Below the pieces are notes generated by a model, which had not been told where the DNA came from, ran no database searches, and saw only the letters and a list, made by a program, of their open reading frames with translations. DNA of 64,000 bases, taken from the NCBI GenBank assembly GCA_018398805.1, contig JAGFBZ010000817.1:2846501-2910500 (forward strand), in the 5' to 3' direction. This DNA is from Hirundichthys speculiger. Its lineage: Eukaryota > Chordata > Actinopteri > Beloniformes > Exocoetidae. The position numbers and the translations under genes were made by a program. This document shows, one piece after another, positions 1 to 13,652 of the stretch (positions are counted from its first letter, which is position 1; each line of letters starts with the position of its first letter).

Positions 1-28
1 CCAGCACACGTTGCCTTCAAAAGCACTG
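1..28 (+). CDS. ibtk: IBTK exon, end of ankyrin region (partial)
   Basis: The first 28 bases read P-A-H-V-A-F-K-S-T plus one base, followed by a GTAAGA donor at 29. Vertebrate IBTK has a very similar stretch just before its first RCC1 repeat, and the leftover G joins the AC at 309 to make the Asp codon that starts the RCC1 segment. The exon is cut by the window edge. It is too short to call alone, but phase and position fit. Confidence 0.8.
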
Positions 29-3000
29 GTAAGAAAAGATGAAACGCGAGTAGTCCCAAAGCTCATGAGGATTATTGTGATTCATTCTGTTTTAATGAGG
101 TCTTTCACACTTATCCATGCAAGGGATTTACATGTCATGGTGCTATATCACATCTTTTCAGGCTTTTCACATCATTCACAAAAGAAATTTCTGAAAGACT
201 TATGCAGTGCCCAGAATTCACAAGCTGGTTATCTTTTAATGGTTAAATCGTGTTTGAACAGGAGACAGTGTTGTGGCTATTTTTGTAATGGTGCTTTCCT
301 CATTACAGACCCAACAGAAGTATACACTTGGGGAAACAACACTAATTTTAGTCTTGGCCATGGCAATCAGGAAAGCCGACAGCATCCTGAGCTTGTGGAT
401 GTGTTTGCCAGGACTGGAGTTTATATCAAGCAGGTAAGTTGACAACCCACTGCTGTTTGACCTCTCAAGAGAGTCGGACTTAATATTTCCTAAAGCACAG
501 GGTCACATCTCTATTACAGCTTATACTAGATGACTGTTAACATGTGTACCATTAAATTAAAAGGTTAGACTTGGTTGTCATCACTTAGGTGGAACCAGCA
601 AACACTCCCCTTTCATGAGTCTTGTATTACACAACCTCCTCAGGGTGTATCAGCATGCTTAAAAATGTTTTCCCTCTATGGTTGACTCATCAGCTCATAC
701 ATAAATCTACAGCTCTGGAAATAGAAAGTTTAAGAGCTTTAGAACAACTTGCAATTGAATAGTTTTTTTTACTAAATACAGTACATTGAATTATTTGGTA
801 TGCTATAGTAAACAATGGACATCACATCTGGGTAAAAGAACATTGTGGATTAAAACACCTCTACTCTGCTATTAGATGGTTAGGAGTGTAAACTAGTCGG
901 GGACCAAAATGACATCAGTTGAAGGAGTTTTGAGCTATGTATTTGCTGTGAAATGGTAATTAATGTTAGCTCAGGTGACAGTAGAGCTATGTCAAAATAA
1001 ATTGCTGCTTGAAGACTTTTACAAGACTCAATATCATTCCACTTAAGTGATGGTGTGTATTAGGTACCTACATACAAACCAATGGTAATTTTAACTTTCT
1101 ATGTGTACTAAAGGTCTGTGTAGAAAGGACTCTTGGTACAATGTTGAGGTTGCCCTCAGATTCATATTAAGCGAAATAATTTTTGTTTTTTGTTTGTTTT
1201 TGAGTCTTGTCAGAGCCATTGCTCAGTTGCCTCTTGCAATTGTCATTTTTTTTTTTGCTGATAACACATATTCCATTGTAACAAAAACTGTTTCAATTCA
1301 TGTCATTTTTGGTTTCTAATGAGAGTTTACATTCCTTCCCATCTGATAATAGACCAAGGGTCAATTGCTGTGAGCATTATATACTTGAGCCTAATGCAGT
1401 GTGTGTGTGTGTGTGTGTGTTTCTGTCTCTCTGGCATGCTTTGTCTTAATTTATATAATCTTTGTTTGGGAATTGTTGGAGCTATGTGGCGGTAACCCAT
1501 GCTGTCATACTGTCAGCCAGGGTGCAGGGTCATGTACTTGTCATTTGGATACTTTGAGTTGAAATTGTGCCAGGAGCTGTACTGGTCATGCTACCTGCAG
1601 TGGTGTGTGTGTGTGTGTGTGTGTGTACACATCAGGCACCAGTCATAGTACATTAAGTAATGTGGAATGATGGTGTCACTTTAACCTTTTGTAAATACTG
1701 TGAATGTAGCTTGTATATATAACATTGCTTATTCTTGGTCTTTATAAAAAACTTTTTTTTTGAGTTGTTGTTTTTTTTTTTCCTGTTCTGTTGGTCTTGT
1801 CATGCAAACTAATTCCTAAAGCTAGTGGGGGCCACGTAGATCCGATATCATGACCACTCAGTGACCCAATGGCACTAAGTGTACTCTTTGTCTCCTTAAT
1901 TCAGTTCAACAGGTGCTGGAGGTTAAATATTAATTCCACAATGACATGCTTTTAATTAAATGAGTTGCGCTACTGTGCATGCATGTGTGTGAATGTCCAC
2001 ATCAATGTGATACTTAGTGAAACATCCCCACGCTCTATTGGAGGCTTGAGGGGAGCGATGTATTAGTAATGATGTTTGCTTTTCCACTTGTGCCCTGGCC
2101 TTTTATTGGTGTAGTGTTTTACTGTCATTACAAGAGTTCTTGGCTGAGTGACATGGAAAGACGTGTCACAGTCTGCTATAAAGCAAGTCCTTAGAATTTT
2201 TCCTCAGTAGAATATGTATTCATCAGCCATAACAAGATGACCATCTGCATAATATTGTTTAGGTCTTAAACAGCTCTGAGCAGTAACAGCAGAGGACAGA
2301 GAAGATCTACAGGTGTCCTGAAAGTGTCTGGTACTGGCACATTGGTGTCAGTGATAGATGATTGGGCCCTGGGCATTGCAATGTGGGGTCTCTGTTGGCT
2401 GGGCTTGTTTCACACTGAAGTGAATATGTGCTTTCCTTGTGCTAGATTGTTAATCAAGATTTTACCATAAAAGTGGAAGCTTCTCTTGGCTGTTTCTCTG
2501 AGGCTGTTTCTCTATATACTGCAAGTTATATTGCTATCACGGTATTCACCAGTGAAAGGAAAACATGCAATATGCACCAATATTATGCTGTCAAAGTAAC
2601 ATCCTAGTGAATGCAGGAGGTGGGCTCTTCCAGCAGAGCATTGCATTGTAACAAAGTTCTTTACCTGTTGTTTAACATAATGCTATTGCTGATCAGTGTG
2701 CATAGTATCATAAAACTAAAAGCTGCATAGGAAAAATCATTATTCTGTGTTTTAAACCTGTTTTTTTTTCTCCTTGTAGGTGGTCCTGTGTAAGTTCCAC
2801 TCTGTGTTCCTGTCGCAGAAAGGCCAGGTGTTCACTTGTGGGCATGGACAAGGAGGAAGACTTGGACATGGAGATGAACAGACCTATCTGGTGAGATTTG
2901 TTCTTGGGCATAATTTTGCTGAAAATATTGAATGATTTGTTTTCACATTTTAATGTTGATATCCCTGTCTGCATCCTCACCTGCCTTGCAGTGGAACTGC

Positions 3001-6000
3001 AAGCAGGAGTTTTTAGTACATGTTTTTCACTTTTTCTTTCTCTTATAAATGAGTTTCACTGCTGTTGATGCTGCAGTTCACCTTTTAATTTTTTTGTAGT
3101 GCACTCCTGAGAATTTTAATTTTGTTTTCGGGTCAGTATTTTTCCAAATTCACAAGTCAGCTCGTTGTTGCAGTCCACTTTGTCGTTACTTATAAAATGT
3201 TTTTAATTGACAAAAACATTATAATTACTGATGTGAAAAAGAGAATTGCCTTTTAATGGAGGTTAAGTTGGCTGTGTTTGCTTTGATGCCTTTCCTTCAA
3301 AGCCCTTTGAGCAAACATAATTAATTTCAGCCAGTTGTTTAGTGTGCAACACATTAAGATGGAGTATCTTAGAGGTCATAGTCCTCCTGCATCGGTCGCA
3401 GGTTGGACTCCTGGCCTGTGACCTTTGCTGCGTGTCTCCCCCACTCTCTCTGTCCTGGTTTCCTTTCTCTCTGCACTGTTAATAAAGGCCACTAGAGCCA
3501 AAAAAACCTTTTAAAAAGAAAAAAAAAAGATGGAGTTTTTTTTCGCTGAAATAAAAAATATTTTTTTCGCTGTTTTTTTTTTTTTTTGTTTTAATCTCAT
3601 GTGATTCGTTACTGTTATTTATGAGTAAGTTTCTACTTACATTTTCTTCTGATTCCATATCTAGAGATCAATGTTGAATTTCTGATGAGGTTATACTTCA
3701 GTGGGGAATCAGTGATGCTTTTGGCATGAAAATGATTAAAAATAACTGCCTGACCCAAAAGAGAGTCACCACCTGGATTTAACTAAGCATCATGATAGAA
3801 TGAAACTCATGTTTCAGTTGCAGTTATTAAACTATAACTAAGTAATTCCTTTTTAAAAAAAATCATACCAGAAGACGCATCCAGTGGTCATGGAAACAAT
3901 TTTACTCTTAATTTCAGAAGGTCAAATAATTGGTGTGCATATAACAAACAAAACTACTTGGAGTATTGTTGAAACTGCCTACACTGGCCTCGTAACTGTA
4001 GAGCATGTTATTGATACAGAGTGGTGATTCATGATCTTGTGAAATGTAACTAGAAAATCAAAAATGATTGTGACTTAAATATTTTCCTGGCACGTTCCCA
4101 AATATATTCCAATAACAATGCCAGGATTCATCGGGCTCAAACTGTGAAAGAGTGTTTCTGGATGATCACACGGATGAGCCAACACAGACTTCAGACTTTA
4201 ACCCTATTGAGCATCTTTGGGGTGTGATGGAGAAGATTTGACACAGTGGTCTAAGTCTCCCATCTAAACAAGGCCTCAATAGGAAAAATGAATGCAATTC
4301 TGGGCTGAAATGAAAGTTTTGACATTGCATAGGATTATTGAAAGTTAACCATGGTGAGTTAATGCTATGATGTGATAAATGAGGCAGCATACGCAAGGGA
4401 TCGACAAAACCAGAGGCATGTGATACATTAAATACAGTGGAAACACTATAATTATCAATACTTCTTATTGTTTCACCTAAAATGGAGATGTTTAATTTAG
4501 AAATTTAAATGACCTTTTAATTTTTAAAAGAATAATAGTTTTCTTGTCTTTCCTTCTTCAAGGTTCCTCGAATGGTGGAGGCTCTGATGTCCCACCACTG
4601 CTCCCAGGTGGCAGCAGCTAAAGACCACACAGTGGTGCTGACAGAGGAAGGCTACGTGTATACATTTGGTCTCAACACCTTCCACCAGCTGGGCCTTGTC
4701 CCCCCTCCAGCCTCAGCACATGTCCCTAAACAGGTTGGAATGTCCCTGACACGTAATGCAATAGAAGTGATTATTTGGTCATGATGTTTAGTTCTTGATA
4801 CAATGTTTTCTAATGTTTCTTTGAACATAGGTCTTCTCCAAAATGCTAAAAGGAAGGACGGTGATTGGAGTTGCGGCAGGAAGGTTCCACACGGTGCTGT
4901 GGACCAGGGAGGCAGTGTACACAATGGGACTCAATGGAGGACAGCTGGGTAAGTGTCAAACCTGATGTTGGCAAGACCAGTGGCATGAGAGAAAACTGCC
5001 CTGATTTTCACATGCATAATGAGACTGAACAGTTTGGTTCAGCTGGATGAAGATGAAAGCCTCAGCATGGAGCATATAAAAGAGAAAACATTCATGCTGA
5101 GTGAAATATTTTAGGAATATTTTTAGCATTCTTTCAGAAATAATGACTTAGAAATGGTGTAAAAGTACAAATGTTGTTTTAGTTTTATACAGAAAAGTTT
5201 GGGTTCATAAGTTAAGCCCCTTTATCTTGACACAATGATTACATTCTTTAAGTAATATCCTATTTTTTTTTTAAACCATAAACCACAGCATACAATTTGC
5301 ACTCCTGTTTTTGATTTTTAGGATACCTGCTTGATCCGAATGGGGAAAAGTGTGTGACAGCCCCTCGGCAGGTGTCAGCCCTGCACCACAAGGATGTTGC
5401 CATCGCCATGGCAGCAGCTAGTGATGGAGCAACAGTTGTTGTGACTGAGAAGGGGGATGTTTATCTGTTGGCTGACTACCAATGCAAGAAAATGGCATCC
5501 AGGTGAATAGGAGTAGGACACATTAAGCATCGTTAAAAAGGGAGTTTACATTTCAATATACAGACTTCATTTGAATGGAGATTTCTAATTTGAGATATTG
5601 ATTAATCTCGTAGGCAGCTCAACATCAAGAAGGTGCTGGTCAGTGGTGGCACTCTGGACCATCGAGTCGATCCACAGGTCTTAAATGAGGGAGCAGGGGA
5701 AAAGGTGGCCATCTTGGCATTAGATGAAGCAGGGAGGGTAGGTCCCTTGTTTGTTTATTTTGATTTTAACCAGTTGAGATGGATTTTTTTTTTTTTTTTT
5801 TTGTATAGCATCTATTAAAATGCAAATTGTCTCTAGGCGCTTTACAGAGACCCTGAGCAAATATAATTAACTAAAATTAGAATATTAAATCCTAATTAAA
5901 AAAAAAAAAAAAAAATCAATAATAGGAAAAAAAGCTGTAGTTCACTTTCACTTCTGCCTCAGTTTGTAAATGCTAAGCAGTAGAAACAATGCATTCTATA

Positions 6001-9000
6001 TTTATTTTTGCCATATCTTCACTTTTTCTATTATGTAACCATATGGTACAGTAGATGGCTACACTATCCAAAAACAGCCCCGACTGTACGGTATCCTATA
6101 GATTATAACGATGACTAAGACTTGTATAACTCTACTTACATTCTTCCTGTCTTTGTCAGGTGTTTTGCTGGCGTTCCTCTGGCAGTTCTGTGAGACAGTG
6201 TAGGTGGGCATATCCACGTCAGGTGTTCATGTCGGATATTGCTCTCAGCAAAAACAGCATGATGTTTGTGACTCGTGACGGAGAAGGCTTTAGTGGCGTG
6301 TGGGCTGGAGAATACAAGAAGTACGGAGAGAAGAAAGGTGAGAAATGCAGGAATGTTACATGATGAGCTGCTATAGCACTTATCACATCACATGACTGAT
6401 AGAGATAAGGGTCGCAAAACTATTTTCAAAGTTTACATTGGCGTTATGAGAAATATACAGGAAATATAGTTGAATTAACTGGAAAATCAGCAAAAGTCGG
6501 CCCATAACAAAGAATTTAATTGGAGTTAGAAAAAATAAAACAAGGAGATTTAACTTCTTAAAGGCAACGGTTGCTCCTATTTGCATATCTGTTTTTAAAT
6601 GCAACCAATTTGGTAGACTTGAAACCAAATAGGAGGACAATAATTCTTTTTCCATATAAAACTGGAGGAGTAACACTTCCATATCACCCAATTCAACATG
6701 TTCCAGAGCACTGTTTCCTTCCACATCTACGTTTGCACAGATCCAATAAAAAGCACACAAAATGAAAACATAATCCAGACGACGAATGTTTTATAGATCT
6801 GTTCTGGTGTTCATAGTGCTTCCTACCTTGGAATAAATGGCATCATGTTGTGACCTGAACTACCAGAAGGCTTTCTTACATGGTACTACCTGCGACAACA
6901 GCAAGTAATGCCATTTTCCTGGGATTTATAGGTTTTCCACAGTAAAGGCTTCTCTTGCCTTGAAGTCACACTTTTGCTTTTTTATCTTTTGTTCTTTCAC
7001 AAAAACACTTGGACACACAAACCAGACACTTACCAGATTTGACTGCACTGTTGTAAATGGCTTATTTTGATGTACATTTTCTGTGGTTTGAATGGACTTT
7101 GCAACTTTTTGACATTTAAAATTTTGAGGGATACTATGACATTTCTGTTTTTCAAAAAAATGTTTGAAAAAAATAAGATTTTCTTTTTTTGTGTGGTTTA
7201 TTGCACTCTTTAGCGATCTATTTAGTTTGCCGGGACTTATTACGTACATACCATTAAAATCAGGGAACTAAGGGTTGCATAATGTTGGCACTACGGCATG
7301 TAAAAATATGCTCTGGTGGACTTGTTTTATGGTATTTCATAAAGGGTTGTAGCCACTCTGTAGCCATACCACTTCTAACCACAGGGGAAGAACATACCAC
7401 AAGACAGTTAATGCGTAACCGCCTGATGTAAGACGCAACAAAGTGCACTTCTAGTGGGACAGAGTGGTATTACAGGGTGTACAGAGCCCATCCCTGCTCA
7501 TTAGCACACAGTTATCAGAGGCTCCCCTGTCAGCTCAGATCTGTATGCCCTGATGAGTTCAGATATGGCACTGTTGAATGGCCTTAAGGTGGGTATTGCA
7601 GATGAAGCACTGGCTAAAATTAATTAGTGTAGTGGTTTTCAGACTTGTCCTATCACACCCGCCATGGAGGAAATATAGTTTTCAGAAGTGAGGCAGAGGT
7701 GAGGAATAAGGTTTGAAATGGATAATTCTATTATAAGCTTGTTTGATTTGCCTGCTCCTTGTAATTTTACAGAGATCAGTGTGGAGGTGTGTGGCCATTC
7801 AGATGCTGGCACAGTGTATGAACGTATCCGCTTGGAGAAGCTCCCTTTTGTCCACAGAGCTGTCAGCATAACCATGGACTCTAAAGGACGAAATTTTGGA
7901 GCTCTTCAAGCTGACCCTAAAACCAGGTGAGTCTTGTTTTGAAGCATAGAAACTGCTGTCTTCAATTTTCTACTTACCTCAAGTTATAGCACTGTTGGAA
8001 CAGAACAGAGCAAAAGGGTCTGATATAAAATTCACAGCTGGAATGAAGGAGTATTGTTAATTTATTTCTTTCAGACAGATGTTGCTTCAGGTGTGGTGTC
8101 ATGTTGGGAGGTGTTCTCAGCCCCCCTCCTCCCTCTCCAAACTTTCATTGGCCACGGTTACATGATGTTTTTTAATTCGGAATTAATTATTCCGAATTAA
8201 ATAATTCAGAATTAAACTATTTTCCTTCGAGTATACATGGAAATAGTAGTTCCGAATTGAGGTTTACATGGAAAACAGGTTCGATCAGCTTTATCCAATT
8301 CCGCTTAAGGTCTGGGGGTTTGGAAGGGTTCTGATTGGATAGGGGGGCGGACGTCATTACATATTGACGTCTACCAGAAGAAAACAAACTTACTCAATTA
8401 GCAACAACATGGAGGACTACATTATTAGCATCCCTTTTGGATTTGTTTTGATTTTATTTTTGAAGCAGCAGCACGACAACATCATGTTGATGATTTTCTT
8501 TCGAAAACAAGCCCACCGCGGAATATAAGCGTCATCGCGACAGACGGGCAAGGGAACGAGCATGCGCAGAAAGACCGGAATTAATTTAAAGCGGAATGAG
8601 TGTATACATGACCGTGGAATTATTCTATTCAGATTTAAAATCAGAATAAACCAGCCACTTACTTCGGAATTAAGTTTAATTCAGAATGGACATTTTCATT
8701 CGGAATTAGGTGTTTACATGGTAATTTTAAATTATTTTAAATCTGATTTAATTTTAATTCTGAATTAAAGAGGAATTAAACTTCCCATGTAAATGCACTA
8801 ATTGTTCTTTCCAGGTAGTACAGGCTACTTGATGAGTGTGAATAACTTAGTAGTCTCCTCCTTTAATGTTGTGTGTATTCCAGCTTGTATGAGATTCCTA
8901 GCATCTCTCCATCCACCTTCTCTGAACACTTCCGGAGACTTCTGGATGAGGCGGATGAAATGGACAGCATCCACGATGTGACGCTTCAAGCCGGTGACCG

Positions 9001-12000
9001 AACATTCCCAGCTCACAAGTACATTCTGTCCATGAGGTCAGAGTTTTTCCGGAAAAGGTTCATGTCTGATCATTGCGGCGTTGAGGAGGAGCTGGATGAC
9101 GAAGTGAAGAAGAGCGTAGATGCTGTGGGCTGTGATTTATTCATTTTGGAAAAAATCCCTCCGGACATGCTGGAATATGTTCTACACTTCATCTACACAG
9201 ACTCCTGTGAGCTGCTGGTGCATGGAGCCCGGCCAAGAGTCTCAGCAGTCTTACGAGGACAAAATCAAGTGAGGAGAAAAGAAAAAATATCTTTAGTTAT
9301 ATTTCACATGGAACTTCCTTAGACTTGCCTTTGGACATTTCTGAGTCCTACATAAATGGCTAAAATAAATTCACTGCAGTCTAGGTTTGCAGTGACCTGG
9401 AAAAACCTGTTATCTCCAACTCAGCTGGGCTTATTTCATTAAGACTGTGTTTTACTATCTCTGTTGTCTTGACCAGGACTCAGAGCAGGAGAGGCTTATC
9501 AGCAGCCTGCAGGACTTGGGTCTGAGAGGCTGTTCAGCCCTCGAGGTATACCGCTCCCTTCCCCCCTCGGCCAAAGGGGACAGCAACAAGACCAAAAACA
9601 AGGGCTCAAAGTCTGGCAAAAAGGGGAAAGGAGGAAAAGGTGACAAGGCCGAAGCCAACGAGGGAGGGAACAACCCTGTGAAAACCCTACAGGCTGTTGC
9701 AAAAAAGCTCGGCCTGGGAAGCCTGTCAGCACGGTGAGAGACCGAACAGTCTAAACCCAAATACAAAACAGTTGGAATGCAAATTGTTCAAATGATATTT
9801 TCTTTTTTCCTTCAGACTGGATGGTGTCAAATATGAAAATGGAAAAATTAATGTTATACACAAGAAAATTAGCAACAAGCCCAAGTTCTATCAGAAAAAA
9901 TAGTGAGTATAGGAGTTGAAGTGCTGTGGTTGTCATAGATTAAAAGGTCACAAAGTAAATCTGATCAAAGCATTGAAATTTTCTCCCTGTTCGTGCTTGC
10001 GCAGCTCCTATCTTTGTGATGTTACTCTGAAATCTGAAGATGGAAAAGAGTTTCCTTGTCACAAAAGTGTCCTCTGTGCAAGACTTGGTAAGGACCAATG
10101 TAAATGAAGGAATGCATAAAAACATAAATGTGTACACTACAAGTTGTATCTGTCACTAGTTTCAGATTTAGTTAACATCAAGTTCAGCTTTCACAAAAGT
10201 TATCTCCTTCAAACTAAGACTGTTTGTTTTTGCTTTCTTGTTTGTATTTTTCATTTCAGATTAATCAACACTGTTGAAATGTTACCTTCACATGTTTTGC
10301 TGTTAATTAGTGTGATAACTGTTGGATGTTTTTAAAAAGTACAGAAAATTAGAAGCTTTTTTTCCCTTTTTAACTTACCTTAGTATCAATCATTTTTCTG
10401 CAGAATACTTCAACAGTATGCTTGGAAACCCGTGGATTGAGGTACGCAGCGCTCCTCTATAACCTGCTGGCACGCTCTGCTTCACACCCAGTTGGGCTGA
10501 TTTTTGATGCTATGTTGCTACGTTCCAGGCAACATCCTGTTCTGCGCTGGAGATGCCTACCACCTCAGAGATCCTGCAGGCCATTCTTGAATACATTTAC
10601 ACAGATGAGTCTCCCACCATTAGAGGTAGCGTGTCAAGTTGTGCGTAGGCTGGAAGCACATTTTACATTTTGTTCGACATGCAATTTAGATGAACAGTCT
10701 TTAATTGTTCTCTATTTTTGCCCTGACAGAGTCTCAGAATGTAGAGTTTGTCTGCAATGTCTTGGTTGTGGCTGACCAGCTGCTCATCACACGACTGAAG
10801 GAGATGTGTGAAGTCGTCATCACTGAGAACTGTATGTTCTGCTTGTCATGTCTCACTCAGCTGCTTGTACTTTGCTTGTACGAGATTCCTTGAAGAATGC
10901 GTTTAATTTGATTTAAAGGTTTGAAGAAACAGTTCTTGACAGAAATTCTTTGGCATGCATCTATTAATCATTTATTCTGGGTATCATTTCTCCATGAAAA
11001 TCTCAAATTCATATTCATTTGAGTTTGCATTCCTAATAATCTCAGATTATTGAGATATAATCAACATTAAAGGTCAAGGATTTAATTAAAAAAACATATT
11101 TTGCCTTTTTAATTTTTTTTTTTTTTGCAAGTTGTCACAATTTCCTGAGGTCTTAATGAAATGTTTGAGACATGTTTTAGTCAAAATACCACAGCATGCA
11201 GTTTTCAGCTGTTTTTATTTCAGTTGTAAGTAAACAGTGGATGGAGTGGGCCGGTTCAGGCCCTGTTGTCCCACAGGGTGGCCCTCTTTTGAAATAAGGG
11301 TTACAGCTTACTACTGAGTTACAGCAAATGTACTATGATTAAAAGATGGGAAGTGCAGAAGCCCTCAAATCTAGATAGTTTGATAAATAATCAATTTTAT
11401 AACTTGGGCAGCCTCTCACTTAAAAATCTTAAAAGACTGTTGGTGTAATTATACTGTGAAAGAGGCCAAGAGAGAACACTTGTCAAACATTATTTCATCC
11501 AGTCATCATAACCCACGTGTGTTTATTTCAAAACCATTGATTCTGTGCTTAATGCTCTCAAACCATCTACTTGGAGCCCTCTTCTGAGTTATGTAATCAT
11601 TTTCTGAAATTCCTTATTGACGTTTCAGCTCCTGCCTCTGACCCCTCTGTTCCTGTCCTTGTGCTCTGCTGTTTTTGATCAGTTTGAACCTGTCACTTTG
11701 TTAGTGTTGGAGGAGGTGGTTGGTCATACTAAGCCTTCAGGTTCTCCCCATGATGCTGTTCCTCCTAGGGTTGTTTTACAGAGCTTTTCCCAAGCATAGA
11801 TTAGTCAATTCTTGTCATTATTGACAAGAACTGTGGCTCCTGCAAATTTTAAACATTCAGTAGACCAAGAAACCAGGAAATCAGTAGACCAAGAATCAAG
11901 AAACCTGGTCTCAATTACTCTGTGTTGGCCGATTATAGACCTATCTCAAAGCTGCCTTTCCTTTCAAAAATCTTGGAGAAGGTCATCTGTGCTCAGTTGA

Positions 12001-13621
12001 AGTCTTTTATGAATGAGCACAATATCTTGGAGATTTTTCAGTTTTCAAAACCCTTCATAGCACAGAGTCAGCTTTGTTAAGGGTCTTTCCTCCTAGTATC
12101 GGACATTGCTGAATCCTCCTCTGCTCCCCTATTATGTGGCGTTTCAGGGCTCAATTTTAGGGTCCCTGCTTTTCAAACTTTATTTACTTCCTCTGGGCTC
12201 TATTCCTTGAAAGCATGGTATCTCCTTCCACTGCTATTCTGATGACAGTCAAATTTATGTACCACTCAAGTTAAAGGGTACGTTTTCATTTGCGGCACTC
12301 AGTGTATGCCTCTAAATGATATTAGAGCTTGGATGGTCTTTAACATTTTAGAATTTAATAACAAAAAAAATGAAAGTGATTGTGTTTGGTCCAGTGGCTC
12401 CTGTGAGCCTGCTCCAGTTGACTTGGGTCCCTTGGCACTGCATGCAGGGCCTTCAGTTACAAACCTGGACTTTAAGTTGGACAGTGATTTTAAACTGGAC
12501 CATCAAATTGCTATGGTTGGGAAGTCCAGCTTTTTTCATTTAAGGCAGCTGGCAAAGGTGAAACCCAATTCTTTTGAGGCAGCCTTTTAAGTCAGTAATT
12601 CATGCCTTCATTATGTCTCGGCTGGATTACTGGAATGCTAGTGGAGTCAGCCAGTCTTCCCTGTCACGTCTCCAACTGGTTCAAAACGCAGCTGTGCATC
12701 TTTTAACTGGAGTGCGCATGGGAGATAACATTACACTTGGCTGCCTCTGTATTTTAGAGTTCATTTCAAACTTTTATTTGTTTTTAAATCTTTAAATGGT
12801 CTCGCCCCACCTTATTTCTCTGAGCTGCTTCACCTGTACACCTGCTCTTTCTCTCTGGTCAGCTGATTAGTTGCTCCTGGATGTACCCAGATCAAAGCGG
12901 AAGCTCAGAGGGGACGGAGCATTTTCAATTGCTGCTCCTAGAATGTGGAACAATCTGCCTTTGCATGTTAGACAGGCCCCTTCATTGTCCACTTTTAAAA
13001 TTCATCTTGAAACCTACTTGTACTCACTTGCTTTCGGCCCTGTATGACACATTGATTTGATTTGTTTTGTTGTTAGGATTTCAGTCTGTCTATTTCTGTT
13101 TTTTCTTTTCTTTTTATCTTTTGTTTTTCTTTTAATTTTATTTCTTCATGTACAGCACTTTATTTCAGCTATAGTTGTATGAAAATACTTAATAAATAAA
13201 GTTGGTATGGTATAAATGTTTACGTCCCAGTTAGAGGCAGTATCAAGCTTATGACAAATTTCTTGCATGATATCAATGTTTTGTTTGTTCATCAGAGGAA
13301 GCTATAAACTTTAATAATTTTGTAACTCCCCGTTTGCTTCTCCCCTCAGTGACACTAAAGAACGCTGCAGAGCTGTTGGAGTTTGCCACGATGTACAATG
13401 CAGAGCAGCTGAAGCTGTCCTGCCTCCAGTTCATTGTGCTCAACATGGCTGCATTGCTGGAGTCAAAGTAAGAACCATGTCTTTTACTGATTTATTTTTT
13501 TTTTCTTATTCATAGGAGTATGAGTTGGGTTTAGAACTATTTTAATCCAGTGTGATCCAGTGATTAAAATTATATGATACTTTCAGATGCTAATGATCTG
13601 TGTAAGAGCAAAAGTTTAAGA

Positions 13622-13652
<31 letters not shown>

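Noticed and set aside
6383..6760. 125-residue minus-strand frame in an IBTK intron
   Set aside because: Low-complexity, intronic and unlike any family I recognise.
9455..9766. Antisense frame opposite the Lys/Gly-rich IBTK exon
   Set aside because: It is the shadow of a biased-composition exon.
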